A stretch of DNA of 7,603 bases, taken from an uncultured Eubacteriales bacterium (GTDB taxonomy: Bacteria > Bacillota > Clostridia > Oscillospirales > Acutalibacteraceae). The stretch spans positions 1-7,603 of the forward strand of contig ONWY01000101.1 in NCBI GenBank assembly GCA_900321665.1. Reading direction: 5' to 3'. Position numbers and translations under genes: made by a program. This document shows, in pieces, positions 1 through 6,370 of this stretch (the stretch's first letter is position 1; the number at the start of each line of letters is the position of its first letter). The notes beneath the pieces were generated by a model. The model worked only from the letters and a program-made list of their open reading frames with translations. It was not told where the DNA came from and ran no database searches.

Positions 1-10
1 CTACCCCTCA

Positions 11-49
11 GTCTTGCTAACGCAAGACAGCTCCCCTCACAAGGGGAGC
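11..49. repeat. Paired hairpin intergenic repeat
   Basis: Two perfect stem-loops lie side by side. The first has 7-bp arms (gtcttgc, 11-17; gcaagac, 22-28) around a 4-nt loop. The second has 8-bp arms (gctcccct, 30-37; aggggagc, 42-49) around caca. Read on the minus strand, the pattern of a ggggag-type hairpin followed by a cttgc/gcaag hairpin and then gagggg resembles a dispersed intergenic repeat I recall from gut Clostridia; that family link is from memory. No T-tract follows on the plus strand, so a terminator function is not supported in that direction. The left edge of the window may cut the element. Confidence 0.7.
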
Positions 50-62
50 CGTTAAAAGGTTG

Positions 63-99
63 CTAATTTATCTGCCTACAGGCAGATAAATTAGAATTT
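63..99. repeat. 14-bp hairpin with taaattagaattt core
   Basis: A perfect 14-bp inverted repeat (arms 63-76 and 81-94) closes on a taca loop. Its right arm continues into taaattagaattt (87-99), a 13-nt string that recurs exactly at 5749-5761 in the last hairpin of the array downstream of the ABC operon; a shorter taaattaga core also occurs at 5458-5466. The hairpin therefore belongs to the same repeat family as the downstream array, and the operon sits between members. A role in transcription end for an upstream gene is possible, but there is no clean T-run. Confidence 0.7.
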
Positions 100-160
100 G
101 TAAAACTACCCAAACCTTACCGCCTATTCATGTTTAAGTTGCATAAAATGTTTTTAATTC

Positions 161-189
161 TTGAAAAGCTAATGATGAAATAGTATAAT
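161..189 (+). promoter_or_regulatory. Sigma-A-type promoter for the ABC operon
   Basis: A TTGAAA -35 box (161-166) and a consensus TATAAT -10 box (184-189) are separated by an ideal 17-nt spacer. The surrounding DNA is strongly AT-rich. Transcription would start around 195-198, giving a leader of about 60 nt before the ATG at 256. It is the only good promoter seen before the six-gene membrane operon. A second TATAAT at 201-206 has no matching -35 box and lies inside a palindrome. Confidence 0.7.
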
Positions 190-238
190 TATTATATTAA
201 TATAATAGGGATAATTTATCCTTAGGCGACATTTCGCC
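190..238. promoter_or_regulatory. Candidate operator: three adjacent dyads
   Basis: An 18-bp perfect palindrome (190-207, centre ttaa) starts one base after the -10 box and covers the predicted transcription start. A 13-bp dyad, ggataa-t-ttatcc, follows at 209-221, then a 5-bp stem (ggcga 225-229, tcgcc 234-238). A palindrome across the start site is a typical position for a dimeric repressor, and the second and third dyads could fold in the leader RNA. AT-rich DNA yields palindromes by chance more often, so the operator role is inferred. No regulator gene is in the window. Confidence 0.4.
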
Positions 239-255
239 CATTGCGGAGAAACGAT

Positions 256-1011
256 ATGATTGAGATTAAAAACCTATCCCACTCTTACGGAAAATTTAAC
301 GCGCTTAACAGTGTTTCCTTCACCATTAAGCAAGGCGACTTTATCGGGCTGATTGGCCCCAACGGTGCCGGCAAGACGACCTTGATGAATACCATGGTCG
401 GCATCTTGGCTGCCGACAGCGGCGAGGTGCTCGTGGACGGCAGCGGTGTGGAGGGCTTTCATGCCGATGTCCGGCGAAAAATCGGCTATATGCCCAGCGA
501 GCTTGCGACCTATGAAATGTTTTCTCCCGAGGAGCTGCTCAAGTTCCTTGCCGCGATGTACGGTATTGATGAAACCACCACCGCAAACCGCATGAGCAAG
601 CTCTTTGAGCGCCTGGAGATGACCGAGTGGAAGAAAAAGAGCATCAAAAAGCTCTCCACCGGTATGAAAAAGAAAACCGCTTTTGCCGCGGCAGTGCTCC
701 ACCACCCCGAGCTGCTGGTGCTCGATGAGCCGTTTGAAAGTGTTGACCCCATTTCGCAGCACAAAATGAAAGAGATTTTGCAGCAATACCTGGAGCAGGG
801 CGGCGCCGTGATTATGTCGAGCCATGTTTTGGATACAGTGCAAAACATTTGCAATAAATTCATCCTGATGAATAAGGGCGAAATTGTCTTGGAAAGGGCA
901 ATCGGCGAGCTTGACGGCTCGCTTGAGGAGGAATTTTTCGAGCTTGTCAACTCTCTCAATGTCGCCCACGAGGAAGAAATAGCGGAGGAAGAAGATGAAG
1001 CGGAAGATTAA
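256..1011 (+). CDS. ABC transporter ATP-binding protein (ABC-2 exporter type)
   Basis: This 251-residue protein is a cytoplasmic nucleotide-binding subunit that would power the membrane protein encoded next. It shows Walker A GPNGAGKTT (34-42), a degenerate signature LSTGM (133-137) in place of LSGGQ, Walker B LLVLDEP (153-159) with catalytic E158, and the switch histidine in SSH (188-190). The usual Q-loop region reads YMPSE (78-82), without a glutamine. The C-terminus is a run of Glu/Asp-rich sequence. The ATG at 256 is chosen over an in-frame TTG at 241 because GGAG at 245-248 lies 7 nt before it. The acidic tail overlaps the start of the next gene by 17 bp, and its GAGGAAG-rich codons supply that gene's ribosome binding site, indicating translational coupling. 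The family is clear; the substrate is unknown. Confidence 0.93.
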   Translation: MIEIKNLSHSYGKFNALNSVSFTIKQGDFIGLIGPNGAGKTTLMNTMVGILAADSGEVLVDGSGVEGFHADVRRKIGYMPSELATYEMFSPEELLKFLAAMYGIDETTTANRMSKLFERLEMTEWKKKSIKKLSTGMKKKTAFAAAVLHHPELLVLDEPFESVDPISQHKMKEILQQYLEQGGAVIMSSHVLDTVQNICNKFILMNKGEIVLERAIGELDGSLEEEFFELVNSLNVAHEEEIAEEEDEAED

Positions 1012-2476
1012 AGCCGTTGTCGATATCGGCATCATCGAATCCTTCCGCGCGCCGCTGCGCGACCACGGTGTGGGCGGGCTTTTGGTGAATTGGCTGCTCA
1101 ATTTAATCCCGATTGTCGTGCCGTTTTTGCTGTTTTACTTTCGAGTCATTATGCATTTCGGCATCGGCTGGTATATCCACTTTGCGGTATTTTTTGAGGT
1201 CATTGCCCTGCTTGTCTCCGGCGAGAAGGAGATTACCGACTATACCTCGATGGCGCAATACCCGGTCAGCGCGCGCGAGGTGCTGTTTTTGCGCACCGTC
1301 AGGCGCTTTTTAAACCCCTCCTCCTTTGTGGCAACCGCCTTTTTTATCGCGAGCATTGTGCTCTCCTACCCGCGCTTTTTTAAAGACCCGCTGCACATTA
1401 TCGGCGTTTTGAGCATGACCGCCGCCTACCTGATTGTGTTTGAGGATGTGCAGCTGTGGAGGGAGAAGGCAGGCAAAAGCAATCTGTTTAATAAGATTTT
1501 CATTGTCATTGCCGCCGCAATGGCGGTGTTGCCCTTCTTTTTCGGGAAATACTACACCATTATCTTTTGGTCGTATAACCCCCTGCATTCGCATTGGTAC
1601 ATGGGGTTGATTGCCCTGGCACTGAGCATTGGCGGCTATGCGCTCATTCTCAAAATCCCGCGCAAGCTTTTAGAGCGCTTTCGCCACGATTCCGCGGCGG
1701 TCTCGACCTCCAACATCATTGTTAAAATCATCAACGCGCTGCCCGGTGGTGCACTCAAGCAGCTGATTATGAAGGACTACCGTGTGATGCTCCACAGCAA
1801 TATCGGGCTGTGTGTCAGCATTGCCATTTGGGTGCTCATCGCCTGGTTTATGACCAAGTACCAGGCAAAGCTGGATTTGCCCGCGTACTTAAACCACGAG
1901 TTTATCGCGCTTTGCTATGTCGGTGTCATCATCCAAATCTACTCCAATGTGCTCTCGCGCCCGTTTGCGGGCGATTCCTACAGCGCCTGGGTCACCCTGC
2001 TTTCCCCGGTGCCGCGCAAATATATCCTGCTCTCTAAAGATATTGTGGTGCTCATTGCCTGTGTGGTTTTCTTTATCCCGATGAGCCTGTATTTGCACTT
2101 TTGGGGCGGCGGTATCAGCTTCAAGCAAATGGGGCTGTGGTTCCTGCTGTACCTGTGCTATGCCTTTGTGATGGCAATTATCCTCAACCGCAACCTGGTG
2201 ACCACCAAAATGAAAATCATCAAAAACGGCAAGCGCAAAGCGGCTGTTAATATGGTGTTAGACTTTATTAAGCGCCTGTTTGTTTACGGTATCGCGATTA
2301 TTATCGGCGTAGGCTTCCAAGCGCTGCTTGACTCGCGCTATGCCTTCTTGTCGCTCTTTATCACCCTGCCGGTGCTGATTATCCTGATATTCAGCTGGTA
2401 TATCGGCTTAGAGCAGCAGGTAAAATATATCAACAAATATACACAAAGCATTACACAAGCCCTCGTGCTGGGCTGA
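995..2476 (+). CDS. 12-TM ABC exporter permease, partner of the first ATPase
   Basis: This 493-residue integral membrane protein has about twelve hydrophobic segments (near residues 28-50, 55-75, 110-126, 134-150, 166-184, 200-219, 270-288, 301-320, 346-367, 379-397, 425-444 and 450-470). Two cytosolic stretches resemble the ABC-2 coupling motif that follows the second helix of a permease: YPVSAREVLFLR (89-100) and LSPVPRKYILLSK (336-348). They fall at corresponding places in the two halves, so the protein looks like two fused six-helix domains, enough for a complete transmembrane channel in one chain. GGAGG at 984-988 precedes the ATG by 6 nt. It overlaps the ATPase gene by 17 bp, which supports a dedicated pair. 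It may belong to the class annotated as putative ABC exporter; I cannot confirm that by search. Substrate unknown. Confidence 0.85.
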   Translation: MKRKIKAVVDIGIIESFRAPLRDHGVGGLLVNWLLNLIPIVVPFLLFYFRVIMHFGIGWYIHFAVFFEVIALLVSGEKEITDYTSMAQYPVSAREVLFLRTVRRFLNPSSFVATAFFIASIVLSYPRFFKDPLHIIGVLSMTAAYLIVFEDVQLWREKAGKSNLFNKIFIVIAAAMAVLPFFFGKYYTIIFWSYNPLHSHWYMGLIALALSIGGYALILKIPRKLLERFRHDSAAVSTSNIIVKIINALPGGALKQLIMKDYRVMLHSNIGLCVSIAIWVLIAWFMTKYQAKLDLPAYLNHEFIALCYVGVIIQIYSNVLSRPFAGDSYSAWVTLLSPVPRKYILLSKDIVVLIACVVFFIPMSLYLHFWGGGISFKQMGLWFLLYLCYAFVMAIILNRNLVTTKMKIIKNGKRKAAVNMVLDFIKRLFVYGIAIIIGVGFQALLDSRYAFLSLFITLPVLIILIFSWYIGLEQQVKYINKYTQSITQALVLG

Positions 2477-2531
2477 TACCGGCACAGCGGCTTTGTGAAA
2501 AGCATACAAGCTTGAAGGATGGGAGAATAAC

Positions 2532-3248
2532 ATGGCAGTATGTCTTGAAGTGAAAAACCTGACAAAGACCATTAAAGGCAAGCACATTGTCAGCGGTGTC
2601 AGTTTTCAGATTGAAGAAGGTAAGATTGTCGGCTTTGTCGGCCCCAACGGTGCAGGCAAAACCACAACCATGAGAATGATTATGGGGCTGATTAGCCCCG
2701 ATAACGGCAGTGTGCGCATCTGCGGCTACGATGTGGCAAACGAGCGCAAAAAGGCAATGGGCAAGATTGCCGGCATTATCGAAAAGCCAAGCTTTTACAA
2801 GGACTTTACCGGCAGAGATAATCTGTACTTAGCCGCCGACATCAGCGAGGATGCGGATGATGATTATATCGAGGAAATCATCGCACTGCTCGACATGGCG
2901 GATTATATTGATAATAAAGCGCGCACCTATTCGCTGGGCATGCAGCAGCGCTTGGGCATTGCGCTCGCGCTCATTAACCGCCCGAAGATTTTGATTTTGG
3001 ATGAGCCGCTCAACGGCTTAGACCCTATCGGCATCCGCGAGCTGCACCAGCTCTTCCCGAAGCTTGCCGAGAAAGGGACCTCCATCCTCATTTCCTCCCA
3101 CATTCTCAAAGAGATTGAGGAGGACTGCGATGAATGTATTATGATATTAGACGGCTCCACGGTCGATATCACCCCAAACGAAGGCGAAAGTCTGGAGGAA
3201 GCCTTCTTTAGAATTACCGATGCGAAGGGAGGCAATCGTCATGTTTAA
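2532..3248 (+). CDS. ABC transporter ATP-binding protein, BcrA/LanF type
   Basis: This 238-residue ATPase has Walker A GPNGAGKTT (37-45), signature YSLGMQQRLGIA (133-144), Walker B ILILDEP (153-159) with catalytic E158, a D-loop around LNGLDP (160-165) and the switch histidine in SSH (188-190). Glutamate E84 (GIIEKPSFY) stands where most ABC ATPases carry the Q-loop glutamine. That E-loop is a known trait of lantibiotic-immunity LanF and bacitracin-resistance BcrA-like ATPases. The order, with an ABC-2 permease directly after it, fits that group. GGGAG at 2521-2525 gives the ATG 6-nt spacing. The end overlaps the permease start by 8 bp (ATGTTTAA). No lantibiotic or bacitracin genes are visible, so immunity or resistance is only one option. 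The other is general ABC-2 export. Confidence 0.93.
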   Translation: MAVCLEVKNLTKTIKGKHIVSGVSFQIEEGKIVGFVGPNGAGKTTTMRMIMGLISPDNGSVRICGYDVANERKKAMGKIAGIIEKPSFYKDFTGRDNLYLAADISEDADDDYIEEIIALLDMADYIDNKARTYSLGMQQRLGIALALINRPKILILDEPLNGLDPIGIRELHQLFPKLAEKGTSILISSHILKEIEEDCDECIMILDGSTVDITPNEGESLEEAFFRITDAKGGNRHV

Positions 3249-4290
3249 GTTATACCGATTTGAAATGAAAAAAATTCACCGCTCTGCGGCACTTTGGGTG
3301 TGCATGGCGGTATTTGTGCTCATTTGCTTAGCGATTAACTATGTGCATGCCGATGCCTTCCTGACCCCGGCAACCGTTCCCTCCGAAGCGGAGCAGCAAA
3401 AAATCATGAGCGAGATGACCGAGGAGGAAAAGGAAGAATACACCAAGCAAATCGAGTGGCAGACCATTTTAAGAGACGGCGCCACTCCCGAGCAGCTCGC
3501 CGCGATGAGCGAGGAGGACAGGGCGGCATACGAAAGCATTCGTGCCGGCGAAATCTTTACCTACGATAAGGAAAGAGCGAAGTATGAAATTGAAAACAAT
3601 ATCAATTCCGGTTTCGGTATCCCCTCCTTTATTGAAAATGCCTATGCCAACGGCTACATGGGCATGTTTATGATTTTCATTGCCGTGATTATCTCCGCTG
3701 TCATTGCGAAGGAATACAATAACAGCACCATCAAAATCAGCCTCTTATCGCCGCACAAGCGCAGCGAAATCATCATAGCAAAGCTATTATGTATCTTAAC
3801 GGTTATTATTGAATTTATGCTCGTTACCGCCTTCTTGTGCGCTATTGAGAGTGTGGTTTACTTTATGATAGTCGGCAAGAGCAATCCCGAGCCCTTCGGC
3901 TGCATGAAGGAAGTAAAATTCGGCGATACGCTGACCACGATGAACGCGACGGCAAGGCTGCTGCTGCTCTTCGGCATCAGTGTGCTGAGCACCTTTATGG
4001 TAGCGCTCGGTATCAGCTTTATTTCGGTATTATTTAAAAATGTGGTGGTCACCATTATGGCACCCGTTGCCTTTTTCTTAATCCCGATGGTGGTCACAAG
4101 CGATAAAATCACCGGCAACCCGGTGTGGCAGTACACCTTCTTTAACCTGGTGGATAACTACCTGCTGCTTTCCCCCACCTCGCGCACGACAAAGGATTTG
4201 GCAGTCGCCCTGGTAGCGACGGCAATTTGGGCAGTGCTGTTCACGGCAGGCTCCATCATTGCTTTTGAAAAACAGGATGTATATAACTGA
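3241..4290 (+). CDS. ABC-2 family permease with long extracellular loop
   Basis: The 349-residue product has a six-helix ABC-2 layout: TM1 near 17-36, TM2 140-156, TM3 181-205, then three further helices ending near residue 345. After TM2, KEYNNSTIKISLLSP...AK (157-181) matches the ABC-2 motif that contacts the ATPase. Between TM1 and TM2 lies a loop of about 100 residues, rich in Glu and Lys, predicted outside the membrane; it holds two similar segments, MTEEEKEEYTKQI (59-71) and MSEEDRAAYESIR (89-101). The ATG at 3241 is chosen over an in-frame ATG at 3220 because AAGGGAGG (3225-3232) sits 8 nt before it. It overlaps the preceding ATPase gene by 8 bp and the next gene by 1 bp, so it is the partner of the second ATPase. 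Substrate unknown. Confidence 0.9.
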   Translation: MFKLYRFEMKKIHRSAALWVCMAVFVLICLAINYVHADAFLTPATVPSEAEQQKIMSEMTEEEKEEYTKQIEWQTILRDGATPEQLAAMSEEDRAAYESIRAGEIFTYDKERAKYEIENNINSGFGIPSFIENAYANGYMGMFMIFIAVIISAVIAKEYNNSTIKISLLSPHKRSEIIIAKLLCILTVIIEFMLVTAFLCAIESVVYFMIVGKSNPEPFGCMKEVKFGDTLTTMNATARLLLLFGISVLSTFMVALGISFISVLFKNVVVTIMAPVAFFLIPMVVTSDKITGNPVWQYTFFNLVDNYLLLSPTSRTTKDLAVALVATAIWAVLFTAGSIIAFEKQDVYN

Positions 4291-4835
4291 TGCTTTGGTT
4301 TCTCAAAAAAAAGGATAGAAAATATCTGATTATCTCCGCCGTCATATTCTGCGCGGTATGGGCGCTGTGCTATTTCGGCATCGGCTCCCTGTTTTCCGGC
4401 TCGCTGGAGGCGGGCAGTATGGAGGATTTATATCAGGGCGAGAGCTTCTTTTCGCTGTTTTTTAACAACCTGCTGCACTGCGTTGTCTGCGCGGCAGGCT
4501 GCGGCATTCTCAGCGTGCCGATGCTGATGTTTGATGCAGGCAGTATCGGTGTGGCGGGCGTTGCCTTCCGCTTTTTCGGCGGCAGCACCCTGCAATACCT
4601 TGCGCTGCTGCTCCCGCACTGCATTTTTGAGATTCCCGCACTGCTCATTTCCTGCGCATGCGGGCTAAAGCTGTTTTCGGTTTTAAGAAAATATATCGCC
4701 GGGCAAAAGGACGGCCTGCGCGCCGTGCTGATGAATTTGCTCAAAAGCGGCATCATCATCTTTGCCCTGGTGCTGATTGCGGCGCTGGTGGAAGCGTTTT
4801 TAACACCGCTCATTGCGGCAAAAATTGTTGGATAG
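4290..4835 (+). CDS. SpoIIM-family (stage II sporulation protein M-like) membrane protein
   Basis: This 181-residue integral membrane protein carries the hallmarks of the SpoIIM/DUF95 family: N59-N60 after the first helix and loop, the motif LPHCIFEIPALLIS (108-121, with H110, E114 and P116), and near the C-terminus ALVEAFLTP (165-173, with E168 and TP). True SpoIIM helps drive forespore engulfment with SpoIID and SpoIIP. This copy sits inside an ABC operon, so it is more likely an accessory membrane component than the sporulation gene; related proteins do occur beside ABC transporters. The start overlaps the upstream stop as TGATG, implying coupling by reinitiation. A run of eight A (4305-4312) encodes the lysines just after the start. 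The family call is firm; the role is inferred. Confidence 0.85.
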   Translation: MLWFLKKKDRKYLIISAVIFCAVWALCYFGIGSLFSGSLEAGSMEDLYQGESFFSLFFNNLLHCVVCAAGCGILSVPMLMFDAGSIGVAGVAFRFFGGSTLQYLALLLPHCIFEIPALLISCACGLKLFSVLRKYIAGQKDGLRAVLMNLLKSGIIIFALVLIAALVEAFLTPLIAAKIVG

Positions 4836-4844
4836 GAGAGCATT

Positions 4845-5438
4845 ATGGCAAAAAAAGCATATGAAGATGAGATTGAAATCAAGCACTCCTTTAAGCTTGG
4901 TATCAGCTTTTTAATATGGATTGGCATTTCCCTGCTTTCGGTAGGGCTTGTGATGACCATCATTTTCAAAGCCCCCGAAAATTTCTTTGAAGGGTACGAG
5001 GAAGCGAGGACAACACTGAGTGTCATCACCGGTATTATCTCGCTGATTGTGAGCACAATCGCGCTATATATCAATTGGATTACCACCTCTTTATTTTTGT
5101 TTGCAGGCTTTCGCGCCGGCGGCAATAAGGAAGTGACCTATCGCAGTGTGCTCTACTACTTTTTAAAGCATGCGTGGGTATTTGCGATTTGGATTGCGCT
5201 GATTTTAGTCGGCACGCTGATTTTTGACACGCACTTTATCACCTCCATTCCCTCTGCCATCATTACCCTGCTTGCGATGCTTGCGCTGTATTGGCTGATA
5301 TTAAGGAAAATCAGCCTTGATTTTACCCTGCAAAAGAAATGGGTTTATATCATCTTTGCCGTGGTTCTCGCGCTCATTGTGGCAGGCTCGCTGTACTACA
5401 CCGGCACGATTGATTACGCGGGAGAGATACAGCTCTAA
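4845..5438 (+). CDS. Five-helix membrane protein, YIP1-like
   Basis: The 197-residue product begins with a short, charged cytosolic stretch and then has about five membrane segments (near 18-41, 58-87, 108-127, 135-153 and 166-186). The arrangement of a long second segment, then FRAGGNKEVTYRSVL (89-103, with the Gly-Gly pair) and a following helix, resembles the bacterial YIP1-type membrane family, often found with ABC-2 exporter genes. This is a pattern match, not a search result. AGGAG at 4834-4838 overlaps the SpoIIM-like stop codon and gives 6-nt spacing to the ATG, so the gene is the last member of the operon. Its stop codon lies inside a long hairpin (5433-5467). No catalytic motif is visible; a scaffolding or accessory role is the simplest guess. 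Confidence 0.8.
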   Translation: MAKKAYEDEIEIKHSFKLGISFLIWIGISLLSVGLVMTIIFKAPENFFEGYEEARTTLSVITGIISLIVSTIALYINWITTSLFLFAGFRAGGNKEVTYRSVLYYFLKHAWVFAIWIALILVGTLIFDTHFITSIPSAIITLLAMLALYWLILRKISLDFTLQKKWVYIIFAVVLALIVAGSLYYTGTIDYAGEIQL

Positions 5439-5524
5439 TTCAGCAGAGTACATCTGCTAAATTAGAGTTACTCGTTATCACTCGTAGTTGTCGGTAAACC
5501 GACAGTTGTTTCGCTACGCTTCAC

Positions 5525-5555
5525 AGTTGCAAACTATTGTTTGCAGTTAATTTTT
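5525..5555 (+). terminator. Possible rho-independent terminator of the ABC operon
   Basis: A 10-bp stem (5525-5534 with 5539-5548, two G-T wobbles) around a tatt loop is followed after 2 nt by TTTTT at 5551-5555 and another TTT at 5558-5560. It lies about 90 nt after the last operon stop. The stem is modest in GC, and an alternative hairpin (5543-5550 with 5559-5566) would disrupt it, so termination may be partial. Confidence 0.4.
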
Positions 5556-5726
5556 CCTTTAACTGCGAGCAACGCGAGCAACTGCAAGTTTATCTTGCAA
5601 CATTAGCCGAGCAAGGCATAGCCTTGCGAACGTCAAGGTTCCGGGTACCAACTCCAAATCTTTGATTTGGTTAGTTGGTCGGGTTCTTATGAGCGAAGTG
5701 AATAACTGTGAGTGCAACAAACAACT

Positions 5727-5763
5727 GTAAATTCTAATTTAGCTCCGCTAAATTAGAATTTAC
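5727..5763. repeat. 17-bp perfect hairpin ahead of yfbR
   Basis: Arms 5727-5743 and 5747-5763 pair perfectly around a 3-nt loop. The right arm contains taaattagaattt, identical to 87-99. It ends only 6 nt before the yfbR ribosome binding site, so in an RNA that crosses it the hairpin would stand directly beside the initiation region. Its perfect symmetry suggests it forms the end of the repeat block. Confidence 0.75.
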
Positions 5764-5782
5764 ATTATCAAAGGATACTATC

Positions 5783-6370
5783 ATGAAAAAACACTTTTTT
5801 GCCATCATTTCCAGGATGAAATATATCAACCGCTGGGGCTTGATGCGCAACACGCGCTATGAAAACCTAAGCGAGCATTCCTTTGATGTGGCGGTCACGG
5901 CGCATGCGATTGCCACGATTAAAAACGATGTCTTTGGCGGCAATGTAAATGCCGACAGAGCCGCGGTGCTTGCGCTGTATCACGATGCGCCGGAGATTTT
6001 GACCGGCGACCTGCCCACTCCGGTAAAATATTACAATACCCAAACCAAAAGGGCATATGACGAGGTGGAAAAAACCTCTGTCAGCCGCCTGCTTGAGATG
6101 CTCCCCGAGCAGCTGCGCACCTCTTACGAATCGGTCTTAACCAAGCGCGAGGAGGATGACTACCTGTGGCAAATTGTGAAGGCGGCAGATACCATCAATG
6201 CGCTGATTAAGTGCATTGAGGAGGAAAAAAGCGGCAACCGCGAATTTTCCGGTGCCAAAAAGGGCATTGAAAAAAAGGTGAATGCCATCACCTTGCCCGA
6301 GGTGCGCTACTATATCGAGCACTTCCTGCCAAGCTTTGCGCTGACATTAGATGAACATACACATGCATAA
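5783..6370 (+). CDS. yfbR: 5'-deoxynucleotidase YfbR-like HD-domain hydrolase
   Basis: This 195-residue cytosolic enzyme would remove the 5' phosphate from deoxyribonucleoside 5'-monophosphates, a nucleotide-pool salvage step. It aligns by eye along its length with E. coli YfbR (199 aa): the N-terminal INRWGLMRN (15-23, with R17 and W18 of the substrate site), H32 in SEHS, the HD pair H67-D68 followed by E71 in YHDAPE, D76 in TGDLPTPVKY (74-83), and D136 in KAADT. These are the metal-binding and catalytic positions of the family. AAAGGA (5770-5775) lies 7 nt before the ATG. It has no link to the ABC genes and is separated from them by the hairpin array; no clear promoter is visible in front of it. 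Nothing is missing or truncated. Confidence 0.95.
   Translation: MKKHFFAIISRMKYINRWGLMRNTRYENLSEHSFDVAVTAHAIATIKNDVFGGNVNADRAAVLALYHDAPEILTGDLPTPVKYYNTQTKRAYDEVEKTSVSRLLEMLPEQLRTSYESVLTKREEDDYLWQIVKAADTINALIKCIEEEKSGNREFSGAKKGIEKKVNAITLPEVRYYIEHFLPSFALTLDEHTHA

Larger units (their letters stand above)
5433..5763. repeat. Intergenic hairpin array (at least seven stem-loops)
   Basis: This gene-free stretch between the operon and yfbR is almost entirely inverted repeats. Stems: 5433-5447/5453-5467 (15 bp, one mismatch, covering the stop codon); tgtcgg/ccgaca 5489-5504; 5525-5534/5539-5548; gcagttaa/ttaactgc 5543-5550/5559-5566; tgcaag/cttgca 5583-5599; gcaaggc/gccttgc 5611-5627; a 14-bp stem with a 2-nt bulge, 5647-5660/5664-5679; and a 17-bp perfect stem, 5727-5743/5747-5763. 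A 9-bp tandem repeat, gcgagcaac, lies at 5565-5582. The outermost hairpins share a taaattaga core, so the block resembles a small non-coding mobile or composite element. No ORF or RNA gene is recognised. Confidence 0.75.

Noticed and set aside
128..140. tcatgtttaagtt, identical to 3239-3251 at the start of the second permease gene
   Set aside because: Identity stops after 13 AT-rich bases and no ORF follows at 128, so it is probably chance.
241..255. TTG start extending the first ATPase by five residues
   Set aside because: It would sit before the ribosome binding site GGAG (245-248), which is properly spaced for the ATG at 256; family members begin near MIEIKNL.
274..1101. Minus-strand open frame of 275 codons opposite the first ABC ATPase
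   Set aside because: It is antisense to a gene with all ABC motifs, has no ribosome binding site or recognisable domain, and reads as low-complexity shadow sequence.
2455..2531. Terminator between the two ABC pairs
   Set aside because: Only a 5-bp agccc/gggct stem over the stop codon is visible, with no T-run, so read-through is expected.
3220..3240. ATG at 3220 as the start of the second permease
   Set aside because: The strong AAGGGAGG at 3225-3232 lies after it and serves the ATG at 3241.
4433..5125. Minus-strand open frame of 230 codons opposite the SpoIIM-like and YIP1-like genes
   Set aside because: It crosses the junction of two well-supported plus-strand genes and shows no protein family features.
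5433..5763. CRISPR array
   Set aside because: There is no repeated direct repeat with regular spacers; each hairpin differs in sequence and spacing, and no cas gene is present.
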